In this document: one piece after another, positions 16,615 through 25,552 of the stretch
How the letters are laid out: every line of letters begins with the position of its first letter
How positions within the stretch are numbered: position 1 is the stretch's first letter
DNA from: Bacillus sp. SA1-12
GTDB lineage: Bacteria > Bacillota > Bacilli > Bacillales > Bacillaceae
Assembly (NCBI RefSeq): GCF_000981385.1
Contig: NZ_LATZ01000013.1
Span: forward strand, 24,001 to 88,000
Direction of reading: 5' to 3'
Length of the DNA: 64,000 bases
Program-made: the position numbers and the translations under genes
The notes under the pieces: generated by a model
The model's database searches: none
What the model saw: the letters and a program-made list of their open reading frames with translations, nothing else
Told to the model about the DNA's origin: nothing

Positions 16615-17400
16615 TTATGCAAGTCCCGCTACTGCTGATTTAACTATTTGACTAGTTGCTAGATTCTTAATCTGGTGATCAATGCTATCCACAATATATG
16701 GGGCATCATAATCCATTGACGCCACATGATATGAATTTCCAAGTACAATCATTTTTTTCTTAGACGTACTGACATGCTGAAAAATAAACTCTGAGTTTGC
16801 AGGAGGTACAACATGGTCGGCGGCTGACTTAAAAATGATCGTTGGGCAAGTTACTTTTGAAACATTCATTTTTGTATCATCCATTAAATCTAATAGCTGA
16901 TGGATCGCTTTCACTGGCACTTTATCATACGTAATTTCAAAAACAGCAGGTTTTTTTATATCAGGAGAACCCTCTTCAACAAATCGCGGCTCCATTATAC
17001 CGCGAAATTCTTTATAGCTAACATCTGTTACAGCTGCATTGATGAGGAAGATTCCATCCACATCTGGATTATTTGCTGCCACCTGTAAGGTCAAAGCTCC
17101 TCCCATCGATTGACCCACAATAAATACCTTTTCACATTCCTTCTTTAAACCACGGTATGCCCTTTGTAAATCCGTTATCCACGTTTCATATGAGCTTTTT
17201 TCCATATCTAAATAATGTGTACCATGTCCGTTTAAACGAGGAATTGAAACGGTATAGCCACACTTGGAAAGCTGCTCTCCAATATATTGCATGCTCTGCG
17301 GTGTGCCATTAAATCCGTGACAAAGTACTACACCTATCTTATTTCCTGGAATAAATAAACTTTCAGCACCATTAATAACTGGGTGTAATTCAATGCTCAT
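16615..17400 (-). CDS. Alpha/beta-hydrolase, Est30/monoacylglycerol lipase type
   Basis: A 261-residue cytoplasmic serine hydrolase. The oxyanion motif is LCHGFNGTPQSM, the nucleophile is S98 in GQSMGG, the acid lies in SAADHVVPP and the histidine in GNSYHVASMDYD. Size and motifs fit the Bacillus/Geobacillus carboxylesterase Est30 and bacterial monoglyceride lipase group. It would cleave short esters or monoacylglycerols. The ATG follows AAGGAGG, and a near-perfect palindrome (17415-17430) sits just before the ribosome site. A terminator lies about 110 bases downstream. Confidence 0.85.
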   Translation of the reverse strand: MSIELHPVINGAESLFIPGNKIGVVLCHGFNGTPQSMQYIGEQLSKCGYTVSIPRLNGHGTHYLDMEKSSYETWITDLQRAYRGLKKECEKVFIVGQSMGGALTLQVAANNPDVDGIFLINAAVTDVSYKEFRGIMEPRFVEEGSPDIKKPAVFEITYDKVPVKAIHQLLDLMDDTKMNVSKVTCPTIIFKSAADHVVPPANSEFIFQHVSTSKKKMIVLGNSYHVASMDYDAPYIVDSIDHQIKNLATSQIVKSAVAGLA

Positions 17401-17414
17401 TTCTTTTCCTCCTT

Positions 17415-17430
17415 AAACAAACGTTTATTT
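17415..17430. promoter_or_regulatory. Possible operator upstream of the esterase gene
   Basis: AAACAAACGTTTATTT is a 16-bp palindrome with one mismatched pair centred on CG. It lies between the putative promoter and the ribosome site of the gene starting at 17400, where a repressor could act. The regulator is unknown. Confidence 0.35.
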
Positions 17431-17779
17431 ATATTTATAATTAATTTTATAATTCTTATGTGTTTACTTGGTTTTATATTACTCTATCTTTATGATTATA
17501 GCAAGTCTTTTTCCATAGGAAAAAACATCCTCCCAAGACCTTAACTGGTCATTTTTTAAGCATCACCTTGAAAGAAATAAGATGAATCATGATTTAACAC
17601 TAAGTGCGTTCACACATGAATTGGTATGGTAACAATAACTTCTGTCACTATGTTAAATAAGGTGTGACTTCAAATGTATTTATGCCCCATTTCCCCAAAA
17701 CTCTGGCCATCAACAGAAAAATGCAAAAACTCATAATTGATTCAGATTGCAGGATATAAAGAGTGTCTTGTACATTAGG

Positions 17780-17982
17780 GCTTTTCTATTGAACATGTAC
17801 ATGTTGAATAAAGGGAGGTTTGTCCTTTTAAGCCTTTCTATTGAGTTACATATTGAATAAAGAGAGGTTTGTCCTTTTGAGCCTTTCTATTGGACGATTA
17901 CTTAATGATTAAAGAGGTAACTGTCCAATAGAGTCTTTCCATTGGACAGTTACCTCTTTTTGAAGGGGTTATTGCCTTTTGA
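17780..17982. repeat. Tandem array of about 50-bp degenerate units
   Basis: Units start at 17780, 17832, 17881 and about 17931. Each begins with a variant of GCCTTTCTATTGGA. Units one and two then share TTGAATAAAG and GAGGTTTGTCCTTTT. The units are 49-52 bases and differ mainly in their middles. The last two contain the arms of the long hairpin listed separately. No reading frame spans them. Confidence 0.6.
17911..17964 (+). terminator. Perfect 19-bp hairpin followed by T-run
   Basis: AAAGAGGTAACTGTCCAAT (17911-17929) and its exact reverse complement (17941-17959) enclose an 11-base loop, and the plus strand continues with T residues. There is no annotated plus-strand gene for 1.7 kb upstream, so it may end an unrecognised small RNA made from the repeat array. 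Confidence 0.55.
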
Positions 17983-18152
17983 ATCACAGTTGGAATAAGA
18001 AATTATAAAAATGCCAAAGGATTTCCTTTGCTGTGAGCGTTTTTTACCCATAATAACTGTTACTGCTAATGTGATATTTCAACTGTAAAAGACATTTTCT
18101 ATTTCTATATAGTTCCTATTAACAAAATTAAATGGCTCAAGTTATTTATGCA
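17983..18152. other. Gene-free stretch downstream of ribD
   Basis: Together with 17431-17779 this makes up the rest of the 750-base gap between the esterase and ribD genes. It is AT-rich; I see no open frame with a ribosome site and no clear stem with a T-run for ribD. Confidence 0.4.
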
Positions 18153-19244
18153 TTATTTATAGACCGGATATCCTGTAAATTTGAAATCCTTTCCGATCAT
18201 TTGTACGTCCATCTCAGAAAGTTCAATCGCATCGGCCATTTTTTCAATCCCTGTACCGGCGAAAAATCCAGGAGCTTGTTTTCCGCCAATTAATTTCGGT
18301 GCCATATAGAGAACGAGTTTATCGACCAATTGTTCCTTCAGGAAGGAGGAATTTACTTCACCTCCGCCTTCAATCAGCACAGATGAAACGGAGTGCTCTC
18401 CTAAAATGGTAAGCACATCATGGATATCAACACGTTTTTCTCCGCTTGTGACGAAGACATGATGGCCTAACTGTTCAAGTTTTTTCTTTACCTCTTTATC
18501 ATGGTTCTTTGATGTAAAAATCCATGTAGGTGCTTGTTGGTCCTTCACCACTTTCGCATCTAAAGGGATGCGCAGTGTGCTATCTAAAATCATTCGAATT
18601 GGATTCCTTCCATTCGGGATTCTAGTTGTTAATTCAGAGTCATCCTTTATAACGGTGTGCACTCCTACTAATATCCCTACATGCTCATGACGCAGTTGAT
18701 GAACATCCTTCCGCGCTTCCTCAGAGGTGATCCATTTACTATCCCAGATTGAGCTCGAGATTTTGCCGTCAAGCGTAGTTGCGGATTTTAAAGTAATAAA
18801 CGGCTGTTTTTTCACAATGAACTTATTAAAAACCTCGTTCATTTTGATTGATTCTTCTTCACAAATCCCAACAATAACCTCAATACCTGCATTTTTTAAG
18901 ATAGCAATTCCATTTCCAGCAACGATTGGATTCGGGTCCAATGTCGCGACAACCACCTTTTTAATCCCAGCTTTTACAATCGCCTCTGCGCATGGACCAG
19001 TACGACCATGATGGGAGCAAGGTTCAAGCGTGACATAAATAATTCCTCCCTTCGCTTGGTCTCCAGCCATTCGTAATGCATGAATTTCTGCATGAGGCTC
19101 TCCTGCTTTTAAGTGGGCTCCAACTCCGACGATTCGATTATGATTAACGACAACAGCCCCGACTAGCGGATTTGGATCTGTCTGTCCCTTCATTGCTTTT
19201 GCATTATTGATGGCTAATTTCATATAAAACTCATGTTCACTCAA
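18153..19244 (-). CDS. ribD: Bifunctional riboflavin-pathway deaminase/reductase RibD
   Basis: This 363-residue protein has both RibD domains. The N-terminal deaminase (about 1-145) carries the zinc-site residues H51, E53, C76 and C85 (PHAEIHAL and PCSHHGRTGPC). The C-terminal reductase (about 150-360) has TLDGKISS and SVLIEGGGEVNSSFL. It turns the GTP cyclohydrolase II product into 5-amino-6-ribitylamino-uracil phosphate. It overlaps the preceding cyclohydrolase gene by eight bases. Riboflavin synthase and lumazine synthase genes are absent here, so this is not the ordinary rib operon; the two enzymes may feed another pathway. Confidence 0.9.
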   Translation of the reverse strand: MSEHEFYMKLAINNAKAMKGQTDPNPLVGAVVVNHNRIVGVGAHLKAGEPHAEIHALRMAGDQAKGGIIYVTLEPCSHHGRTGPCAEAIVKAGIKKVVVATLDPNPIVAGNGIAILKNAGIEVIVGICEEESIKMNEVFNKFIVKKQPFITLKSATTLDGKISSSIWDSKWITSEEARKDVHQLRHEHVGILVGVHTVIKDDSELTTRIPNGRNPIRMILDSTLRIPLDAKVVKDQQAPTWIFTSKNHDKEVKKKLEQLGHHVFVTSGEKRVDIHDVLTILGEHSVSSVLIEGGGEVNSSFLKEQLVDKLVLYMAPKLIGGKQAPGFFAGTGIEKMADAIELSEMDVQMIGKDFKFTGYPVYK

Positions 19245-20001
19245 TTGGATAGCCTCCTCTAAAATGACCCGCCTTTTTCATTTTTGTTTCTAGATAATGT
19301 TTATTATATCCTGAAATATCTCCCCATAAAGGAATTCTGCCAGAAAGATTGGCACCTGAATGTTTAAGTGCTTCAAGTTTTTTAGGATTATTTGTTATTA
19401 AGGTTACAGGTCGTTGACGTAATGCTTTCAAAACACTAATAGCTTCATCATAGCTTCTTGCATCATCCTCAAAACCTAATTGTTCATTTGCTTCCACCGT
19501 GTCAAGCCCCTCTTCTTGAAGAAGATACGCAAGTGCTTTACTAAATAATCCAATCCCCCGTCCCTCATGATTCGCCAGGTAAAAAAGCGCTCCTGCTCCG
19601 TGCTCAACTATCATTTTCATTGACTGTTTTAATTGAAAGCCGCAATCACATCGTTTACTTCCAAAGATATCTCCTGTATGACAAATACTATGCATGCGAA
19701 TCAATGCCTCTTCTGCTTTCTCAAAATCACCGTATACTAACACACTTGATTGCTGACTGTCTGCTAACTGAGCTTGTGGAAGGTATTTTATCAAATCGTC
19801 GATCTTGCTGTCTGATTGGCTTAAACCGTCATCTTCAACTACTAACCAGCTATACCATTTAAAAAACGCCGTTTCTCCGTCGAGCTGAACAGGTAAATGA
19901 ATGGGTCCTACCAGAAAAATCGATCCGTCACCATAAGGAACAATTTTGATTTTTTCCTTCATTTTTATTAACGGATTATTAGTTATTGCTTCGATGATCA
20001 T
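19237..20001 (-). CDS. Divergent GTP cyclohydrolase II (RibA-like, stand-alone)
   Basis: A 254-residue protein with the GTP cyclohydrolase II zinc site (C107, C118, C120 in HSICHTGDIFGSKRCDCG) and GRGIGL. NNPKK and the C-terminal NKHYLETKMKKAGH are also conserved. It lacks the DHBP synthase half of Bacillus RibBA and has an extra N-terminal region of about 55 residues. The usual YLRQEGRGIGL reads YLANHEGRGIGL and the usual RDYG region reads RSYDEA, so it is a divergent paralogue. The start follows GAGGAGG. Transcription probably starts at the promoter/operator at 20062-20109. I see no FMN riboswitch. Confidence 0.8.
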   Translation of the reverse strand: MIIEAITNNPLIKMKEKIKIVPYGDGSIFLVGPIHLPVQLDGETAFFKWYSWLVVEDDGLSQSDSKIDDLIKYLPQAQLADSQQSSVLVYGDFEKAEEALIRMHSICHTGDIFGSKRCDCGFQLKQSMKMIVEHGAGALFYLANHEGRGIGLFSKALAYLLQEEGLDTVEANEQLGFEDDARSYDEAISVLKALRQRPVTLITNNPKKLEALKHSGANLSGRIPLWGDISGYNKHYLETKMKKAGHFRGGYPIE

Positions 20002-20061
20002 GAAACATCCTCCTCTTTAGTAAAATTCCGCTTTATATAAACGTTTTGACGTCACGTTGAA

Positions 20062-20109
20062 AACTTACTTATTGTAAGTTAGTATATAATTACAAGTTTA
20101 AAGCGTCAA
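20062..20109 (-). promoter_or_regulatory. SigA-type promoter with perfect inverted-repeat operator for the rib pair
   Basis: On the minus strand TTGACG (20109-20104), a 17-base spacer and TATACT (20086-20081) form a strong vegetative promoter. Immediately after the -10, AACTTAC-N5-GTAAGTT (20062-20080) is a perfect inverted repeat lying over the expected start point. A repressor binding there would control the cyclohydrolase-ribD transcript. The half-site resembles those of HxlR/MarR-type Bacillus regulators, but the regulator is not in this window. Confidence 0.65.
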
Positions 20110-20235
20110 GCATTTCGCATCTGCCTTTTCTTCACAAAACCCGCAATCTTGCTAAGACATTATAGCAAAACTTAAAAGCTGGATTACTGTTTTTTCTTAG
20201 CTTATTGGTTACAATAGGTTTTGGAGGTGATAACA

Positions 20236-20556
20236 ATGGAACTAGTAAAAAGTGAAGATCAATTTGAAGAATTAATATCCAGCAAGGAACCTGTTGTCTT
20301 AAAGTTCGTTACAGACTGGTGTCCTGATTGCAAACGAATGGACATGTTCTTACCGACCGTATTTGAGGAAATCGGTAGTGTAACGATGTACCAAATCGAC
20401 AAGGATGAATTCCCTGAGCTTGCTGAAAAATATACTGTCATGGGCATCCCAAGCCTATTGGTGTTTAAGAATGGTGAAAAGCAAGCACATCTACATAGTG
20501 CAAATGCTAAAACACCAGATCAAGTCATTGAGTTTCTATCAGAGAATTTAAAATAA
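20236..20556 (+). CDS. Thioredoxin-like protein with WCPDC active site
   Basis: A 106-residue single-domain thioredoxin fold. The redox site is C29-P-D-C32 in DWCPDCKRM, rather than WCGPC, and the cis-proline loop is MGIPSLLVF. This variant is known in small Bacillus thioredoxin-like proteins such as YdbP. The ATG at 20236 has GGAGGTGAT upstream; an in-frame TTG at 20221 lies within that ribosome site and is rejected. It probably reduces disulfides in the cytoplasm; its partner is unknown. A terminator follows. Confidence 0.85.
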   Translation: MELVKSEDQFEELISSKEPVVLKFVTDWCPDCKRMDMFLPTVFEEIGSVTMYQIDKDEFPELAEKYTVMGIPSLLVFKNGEKQAHLHSANAKTPDQVIEFLSENLK

Positions 20557-20565
20557 ATTAGACTT

Positions 20566-20608
20566 CAAGCAGTGGGATTTTACTGTCCTTTAAGTTTGGA
20601 GAAGAACT
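20566..20608. repeat. Short dispersed repeat, GGGATTTTACTGTCCTTTAAG type (copy 2)
   Basis: Similar over about 40 bases to 16344-16381. It follows the thioredoxin-like gene and precedes its terminator. Confidence 0.4.
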
Positions 20609-20609
20609 A

Positions 20610-20656
20610 AGAGACTGACGCATCCACTTTATGTGAATAGTGTCAGTCTCTTTTCT
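20610..20656 (+). terminator. Rho-independent terminator of the thioredoxin-like gene
   Basis: AGAGACTGAC (20610-20619) pairs with GTCAGTCTCT (20642-20651), followed by TTTCT. Confidence 0.7.
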
Positions 20657-20801
20657 ATTCAATTCCTTCAGTCATCAATAAACCAACCAAATATACCTGC
20701 ATTTGAAACAGTTCAAAAGATTTGTTTTTACATTCAACATAGTTCTAAACAACCGGATTAAACTGTAAACTATACAAGATTTATTTAAAGGAGGAGATTG
20801 T

Positions 20802-21185
20802 GTGGGGGCTAAATTTTTTAAGATTGCTGTTGTTTATTTAGTCATTGGAGTATCCATCGGGTACGTCATGGGAATGACTCATAATTTCAGCTTTACATCT
20901 GTGCATGCTCACGTAAACCTGCTTGGCTGGGCTTCTATGGCGTTATTCGGGCTAATCTATCATTTTTATCCGAGAGCAGGGGAAACCGGCTTAGCAAAAG
21001 CACATTTTTGGCTCCACAATATTGGAACTCCATTTTTAACCGGCGGTGTGTTTTTAATTGTTTACTTACAAAATGAAGGACTAACCATACTGCCAATCAT
21101 AGGTTCAAATCTAGTGTTATTAGGCATTATTTTATTTTTAATAAATGTATTCCGTCATGTAAAGACTGAAAATCTGCGCGGTTAA
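20802..21185 (+). CDS. Small membrane protein related to cytochrome oxidase subunit I (COX1-like)
   Basis: A 127-residue protein with four predicted membrane helices (about residues 5-25, 35-55, 70-92 and 98-118). The motif HAHVNLLGWASMALFGLIYH resembles the heme-ligating helix region of CcoN/NorB-type heme-copper oxidase subunit I. It is far too short to be a full subunit (450 or more residues), so it is a single-module relative; similar small proteins occur in other Bacillus genomes. It might bind heme or assist respiration; no oxidase genes are nearby. The GTG start follows AAAGGAGGAGA. Confidence 0.7.
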   Translation: MGAKFFKIAVVYLVIGVSIGYVMGMTHNFSFTSVHAHVNLLGWASMALFGLIYHFYPRAGETGLAKAHFWLHNIGTPFLTGGVFLIVYLQNEGLTILPIIGSNLVLLGIILFLINVFRHVKTENLRG

Positions 21186-21195
21186 GAATAGTTGT

Positions 21196-21236
21196 TTATT
21201 GAAAAAGGAAAGCAGCCCGCTTCCCTTTTTCAATAA
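21196..21236. terminator. Strong convergent terminator between the COX1-like gene and glpK
   Basis: TTATTGAAAAAGGAAAG and CTTCCCTTTTTCAATAA form a 17-bp stem with one mismatch around a seven-base loop, with A/T-rich flanks. It can stop transcription in both directions. Confidence 0.8.
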
Positions 21237-21263
21237 GTTAACATTATCTAGAAAGACAACTCT

Positions 21264-22802
<1,539 letters not shown>

Positions 22803-22888
22803 TTACTTCCCTTTTCTTATTCCATTTCCTTTATTGTTTTGAATGAAATCTCCATTCAAGCTGACTGACCTATTTCCTCCTTATCCCT

Positions 22889-23106
22889 CATTCATGCTTG
22901 TTGAATGTGCACCCCATTCCCGCTTTGGATAAGGCACTCAAACCAATAGGACGAATTCGGTTAAAATCCCAATTAGCAGATACAATGCAAGCATTGATCC
23001 GCCCTATGGAACTGTACTCCGCCTACACTGCCTACAACATAAGCACCAAAGGCTGCAAGCAATCCTCCAGCCAAATAAGTTTTCTCTTCATCTACTAAGC
23101 TGAAAA
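22889..23106 (-). pseudogene. Possible decayed small membrane-protein gene
   Basis: On the minus strand one frame reads VDEEKTYLAGGLLAAFGAYV followed by VGSVGGVQ (from about 23095) and the next frame reads GGSMLALYLLIGILTEFVLL (to about 22955). A third frame then gives GLSALSKAGMG. These look like one hydrophobic protein broken by two frameshifts. No start with a ribosome site remains. The family was not recognised, and low-complexity hydrophobic translation could arise by chance. Confidence 0.3.
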
Positions 23107-23111
23107 AACAA

Positions 23112-23175
23112 AAAGACAGCCTATCGCGATTAAAAAGAAAAAGTCCTTTTTAACACAATAAGCTGTCTCTTCATA
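23112..23175 (-). terminator. Rho-independent terminator of tmrB
   Basis: AGACAGC and GCTGTCT enclose an imperfectly paired interior (AAAAAG/CTTTTT). On the minus strand TTTTTGTTTTTT follows. It lies about 90 bases after the tmrB stop. Confidence 0.7.
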
Positions 23176-23265
23176 ACTCTTCAGCACGATTCTTAACTTG
23201 TTAGTGCCATTATAATGTAAAAGAGTGGTTTTGTAAACGCTCTTCCTGTGTTTTCTTAGACATGC

Positions 23266-23862
23266 TTATTTAAATAATTGTATTTCTTTCAGAGTTACCG
23301 TTAATCGATCAATCATTTTTCTAAACTTCGTACGGTGGTCAGGCAAAAGCTGGTGACCCGATAATTTTGCGATCGTTTCAACAACTTCTTCTATAGTCAT
23401 TTTATCTGTTTTGATATGTTCTTTAAAAACATCTTTCTCTAAACAACTAAGTCGGTGATCGATTTGATTATAAGCCCAGGAATGATTGCCCTCAAATCTT
23501 TTCCTTAATCGCTGTTGAATAGTTTTCTTAGCAGCTGCCAAAGTAACATGCTTTACCTCAATTCCGTCTTTCTTTAATCTCCCAATTATTTCATCAAAAT
23601 AGGATTTATTGGTGAGTGTCATCGGAACAATAATGGTTCCGTGGTAATTATTCGCAATTTGTTTTAGCAGCTTGTAGTTGGCTTCACGCCATAATGGATA
23701 ATCTTGAAAATCCCCCTTTGCCAGCTCTTTGGGGATGTTTGCCATTAGTACATAACCGAATCTTTCCGGGTCATACACAAATGATTGAGGCATTCGTCTT
23801 TGTAACTCATAAGCTGCTGTCGTTTTACCTGACCCGAATGTTCCATTGATCCATATAATCAA
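23266..23862 (-). CDS. tmrB: TmrB-like ATP-binding protein (tunicamycin resistance family)
   Basis: A 198-residue protein closely resembling B. subtilis TmrB. The Walker A is INGTFGSGKTTAAYEL, followed by VYDPERFGY, DFQDYPLWREANY, the conserved IIVPMTLTNKSYFDEIIGRL block and NHSWAYNQID. TmrB binds tunicamycin and confers resistance to it. The TTG at 23862 is preferred as start: it follows GAGGGTGATAAC and matches the TmrB N-terminus (IIWINGxFGSGKT); an ATG 14 codons upstream has no ribosome site. The physiological substrate in this organism is unproven. Confidence 0.85.
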   Translation of the reverse strand: MIIWINGTFGSGKTTAAYELQRRMPQSFVYDPERFGYVLMANIPKELAKGDFQDYPLWREANYKLLKQIANNYHGTIIVPMTLTNKSYFDEIIGRLKKDGIEVKHVTLAAAKKTIQQRLRKRFEGNHSWAYNQIDHRLSCLEKDVFKEHIKTDKMTIEEVVETIAKLSGHQLLPDHRTKFRKMIDRLTVTLKEIQLFK

Positions 23863-23972
23863 GTTATCACCCTCATTACTATTGGGAATACCATAATTAT
23901 ACAAAATCCTTTTTCATCCGTGTTATACTATTTGTGATGAAGGGTTATCAAAATGTTATTAGGAGCGTGAAA

Positions 23973-24266
23973 ATGATGGCAAAATCAAAAGCTAGAAAAA
24001 GCAGGGAAAAACAAATTCGGGAAGGAAAATGGGATGTTACGTTAAAACGTGGCAGTTGGGGAGAATTTAAGCCGTATAATCGCCAAACGAAAACAAAAAA
24101 AGAAGCTTTACATCAAATGGAAACAAAACACCAAAAAAAGAACCATTCTCACAAAGATTATGACGAGAACGGTTCTTTTCATTTTTTTAGTCATTATAAG
24201 CCTTTATATCTTACTCTCCTGCTTGCACCACATTCTGAACGATTGCATCTCCATCCTTCAGCTTAA
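23973..24266 (+). CDS. Small basic protein of a Bacillus-specific family (YqkK-like)
   Basis: About 97 residues, strongly basic: MAKSKARKSREKQIREGKWD, then LKRGSWGEFKP and a KTKKEALHQMETKHQKKN stretch. The pattern MAK-K-R-K plus a late NGSF is shared with small conserved Bacillus proteins of unknown function such as YqkK. The start follows AGGAG. Two oddities: a hairpin terminator (24138-24190) lies inside the last third of the frame, and the last 56 bases overlap the convergent MFS gene. The native protein may therefore end differently from the frame given here. Confidence 0.6.
   Translation: MMAKSKARKSREKQIREGKWDVTLKRGSWGEFKPYNRQTKTKKEALHQMETKHQKKNHSHKDYDENGSFHFFSHYKPLYLTLLLAPHSERLHLHPSA
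24138..24190. terminator. Bidirectional terminator inside the small basic protein frame
   Basis: AAGAACCATTCTC (24138-24150) and GAGAACGGTTCTT (24165-24177) pair with one mismatch. Minus-strand transcripts read into TTTTTTTGG and plus-strand transcripts into TTTTCATTTTTTT, so it fits the MFS gene best and also the small plus-strand gene. Confidence 0.75.
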
Positions 24267-25485
24267 AGAGTGGAACGATTAGTAAAACTCCAATAAAAAA
24301 TAAGACCCCGGACAAGAGATAAACACCTAATAATGACATTGGAACTTTTAATATCCCGGAAACTGTCATGCCAATTACCATCATTCCCATAAATAATGGA
24401 TTTAGGACTCCGTTTACACGCCCAACAAAGGATTCATCTGTATTTTTCAAGATTAAGGTATTGATACCAATATGAATGCATGGGAAAAATAATCCGTTAA
24501 AGACTTGTAATACGATCGTGATGACAATACTAGTTGACCAGCCGATTCCAATCGTGCTAATCATGCTTGCGAGAATACCAATCGCTAGCAGCTTTTGTGG
24601 GGATACCTTTTTAGAAATGGCCATCACCACCCCGCCTCCAATTAGCATCCCTACACCATTTGCCATAAGAAGCCATTGAAGGAAGTCTTTTGTCATCCCA
24701 AGATTTTCAATTGTTACGAAAATCATTAAAGGCTGAATAAGCCCTACTGCCAATCCACATACCGCAAAGATTGACCCCATCGCTTTAAGGATCTTATTTG
24801 AAAGGACATAGCGAAATCCATCAGCAAGCTCCTTTTTGAAATTGCTGTCTCCATCAGCCTTTTCCTTTTCAATATCTTTTGGAAGAAACATAAGCACGAA
24901 TGCCGAAAGGAAAAACATTGCACCCATCACACCGATAGAAGTCATGATTCCGAATTTTTGATAAACAAATGTTCCAATCATTGGACCGATCACCATGAAA
25001 ACTGCCATCAATGATTGGAACATCGCCATAACTGTCTGCAATTGTTCACCAGGCACATGCTGTTTAAATAGTCTCATAGCAGAAGGCATTGAAAACTGAG
25101 ATAAGATAGCTGATACTAAAGTAGCGAAAAAGATAGCCTGCCATGAGCCGTAAATTAGCGTTAGCAAAACAATTAAGATCGAGACAGCAGATAATAAATC
25201 ACACCAAACCATGGTTAACTTAGGCTTCCAGCGATCAGCGAATGTACCTCCGATAAAAGAGAAAATAAATATCGGAGCAAACTCTGCGACTGAAATCAAC
25301 GATACATACAACGGATCATTGTTTGTAATATCTGTCACATATAAGAGAATGGCAAAATTCCTAATCCAAATCCCTAATTGCAGCAAGAAGTTTGAGGTCA
25401 TGATAGCCAGTACAATTCGATTTGCAAATATGTTCCCAACAGGCTGTTTTGGTAAAGCAACACCTTCATTCCTTTGCATTTCCAT
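24211..25485 (-). CDS. MFS transporter, macrolide-efflux-like (DHA3 type)
   Basis: About 424 residues with roughly twelve membrane helices. Family motifs include IFSFIGGTFADRWKPKLTM in the loop between helices 2 and 3 and SQFSMPSAMRLFKQHVPGEQ, both typical of Mef-like DHA3 transporters. The ATG at 25485 is chosen because AAGGGTAGG precedes it; an in-frame codon at 25533 lacks a ribosome site. The 3' end overlaps the small gene on the other strand. Probably exports drugs or other hydrophobic compounds; substrate unknown. Confidence 0.8.
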   Translation of the reverse strand: MEMQRNEGVALPKQPVGNIFANRIVLAIMTSNFLLQLGIWIRNFAILLYVTDITNNDPLYVSLISVAEFAPIFIFSFIGGTFADRWKPKLTMVWCDLLSAVSILIVLLTLIYGSWQAIFFATLVSAILSQFSMPSAMRLFKQHVPGEQLQTVMAMFQSLMAVFMVIGPMIGTFVYQKFGIMTSIGVMGAMFFLSAFVLMFLPKDIEKEKADGDSNFKKELADGFRYVLSNKILKAMGSIFAVCGLAVGLIQPLMIFVTIENLGMTKDFLQWLLMANGVGMLIGGGVVMAISKKVSPQKLLAIGILASMISTIGIGWSTSIVITIVLQVFNGLFFPCIHIGINTLILKNTDESFVGRVNGVLNPLFMGMMVIGMTVSGILKVPMSLLGVYLLSGVLFFIGVLLIVPLFKLKDGDAIVQNVVQAGE

Positions 25486-25552
25486 TAAACCTACCCTTCT
25501 AATGATAAAATCTTCATTTAGTAATAACTCCAAATATTACGGTAAAGCATGA

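Noticed and set aside
17780..17982. CRISPR-like array
   Set aside because: The units are degenerate, adjoin without spacers and no cas genes occur in the window.
20001..20235. FMN riboswitch before the cyclohydrolase-ribD pair
   Set aside because: None of the conserved FMN-aptamer segments is present; a promoter with an inverted repeat is seen instead.
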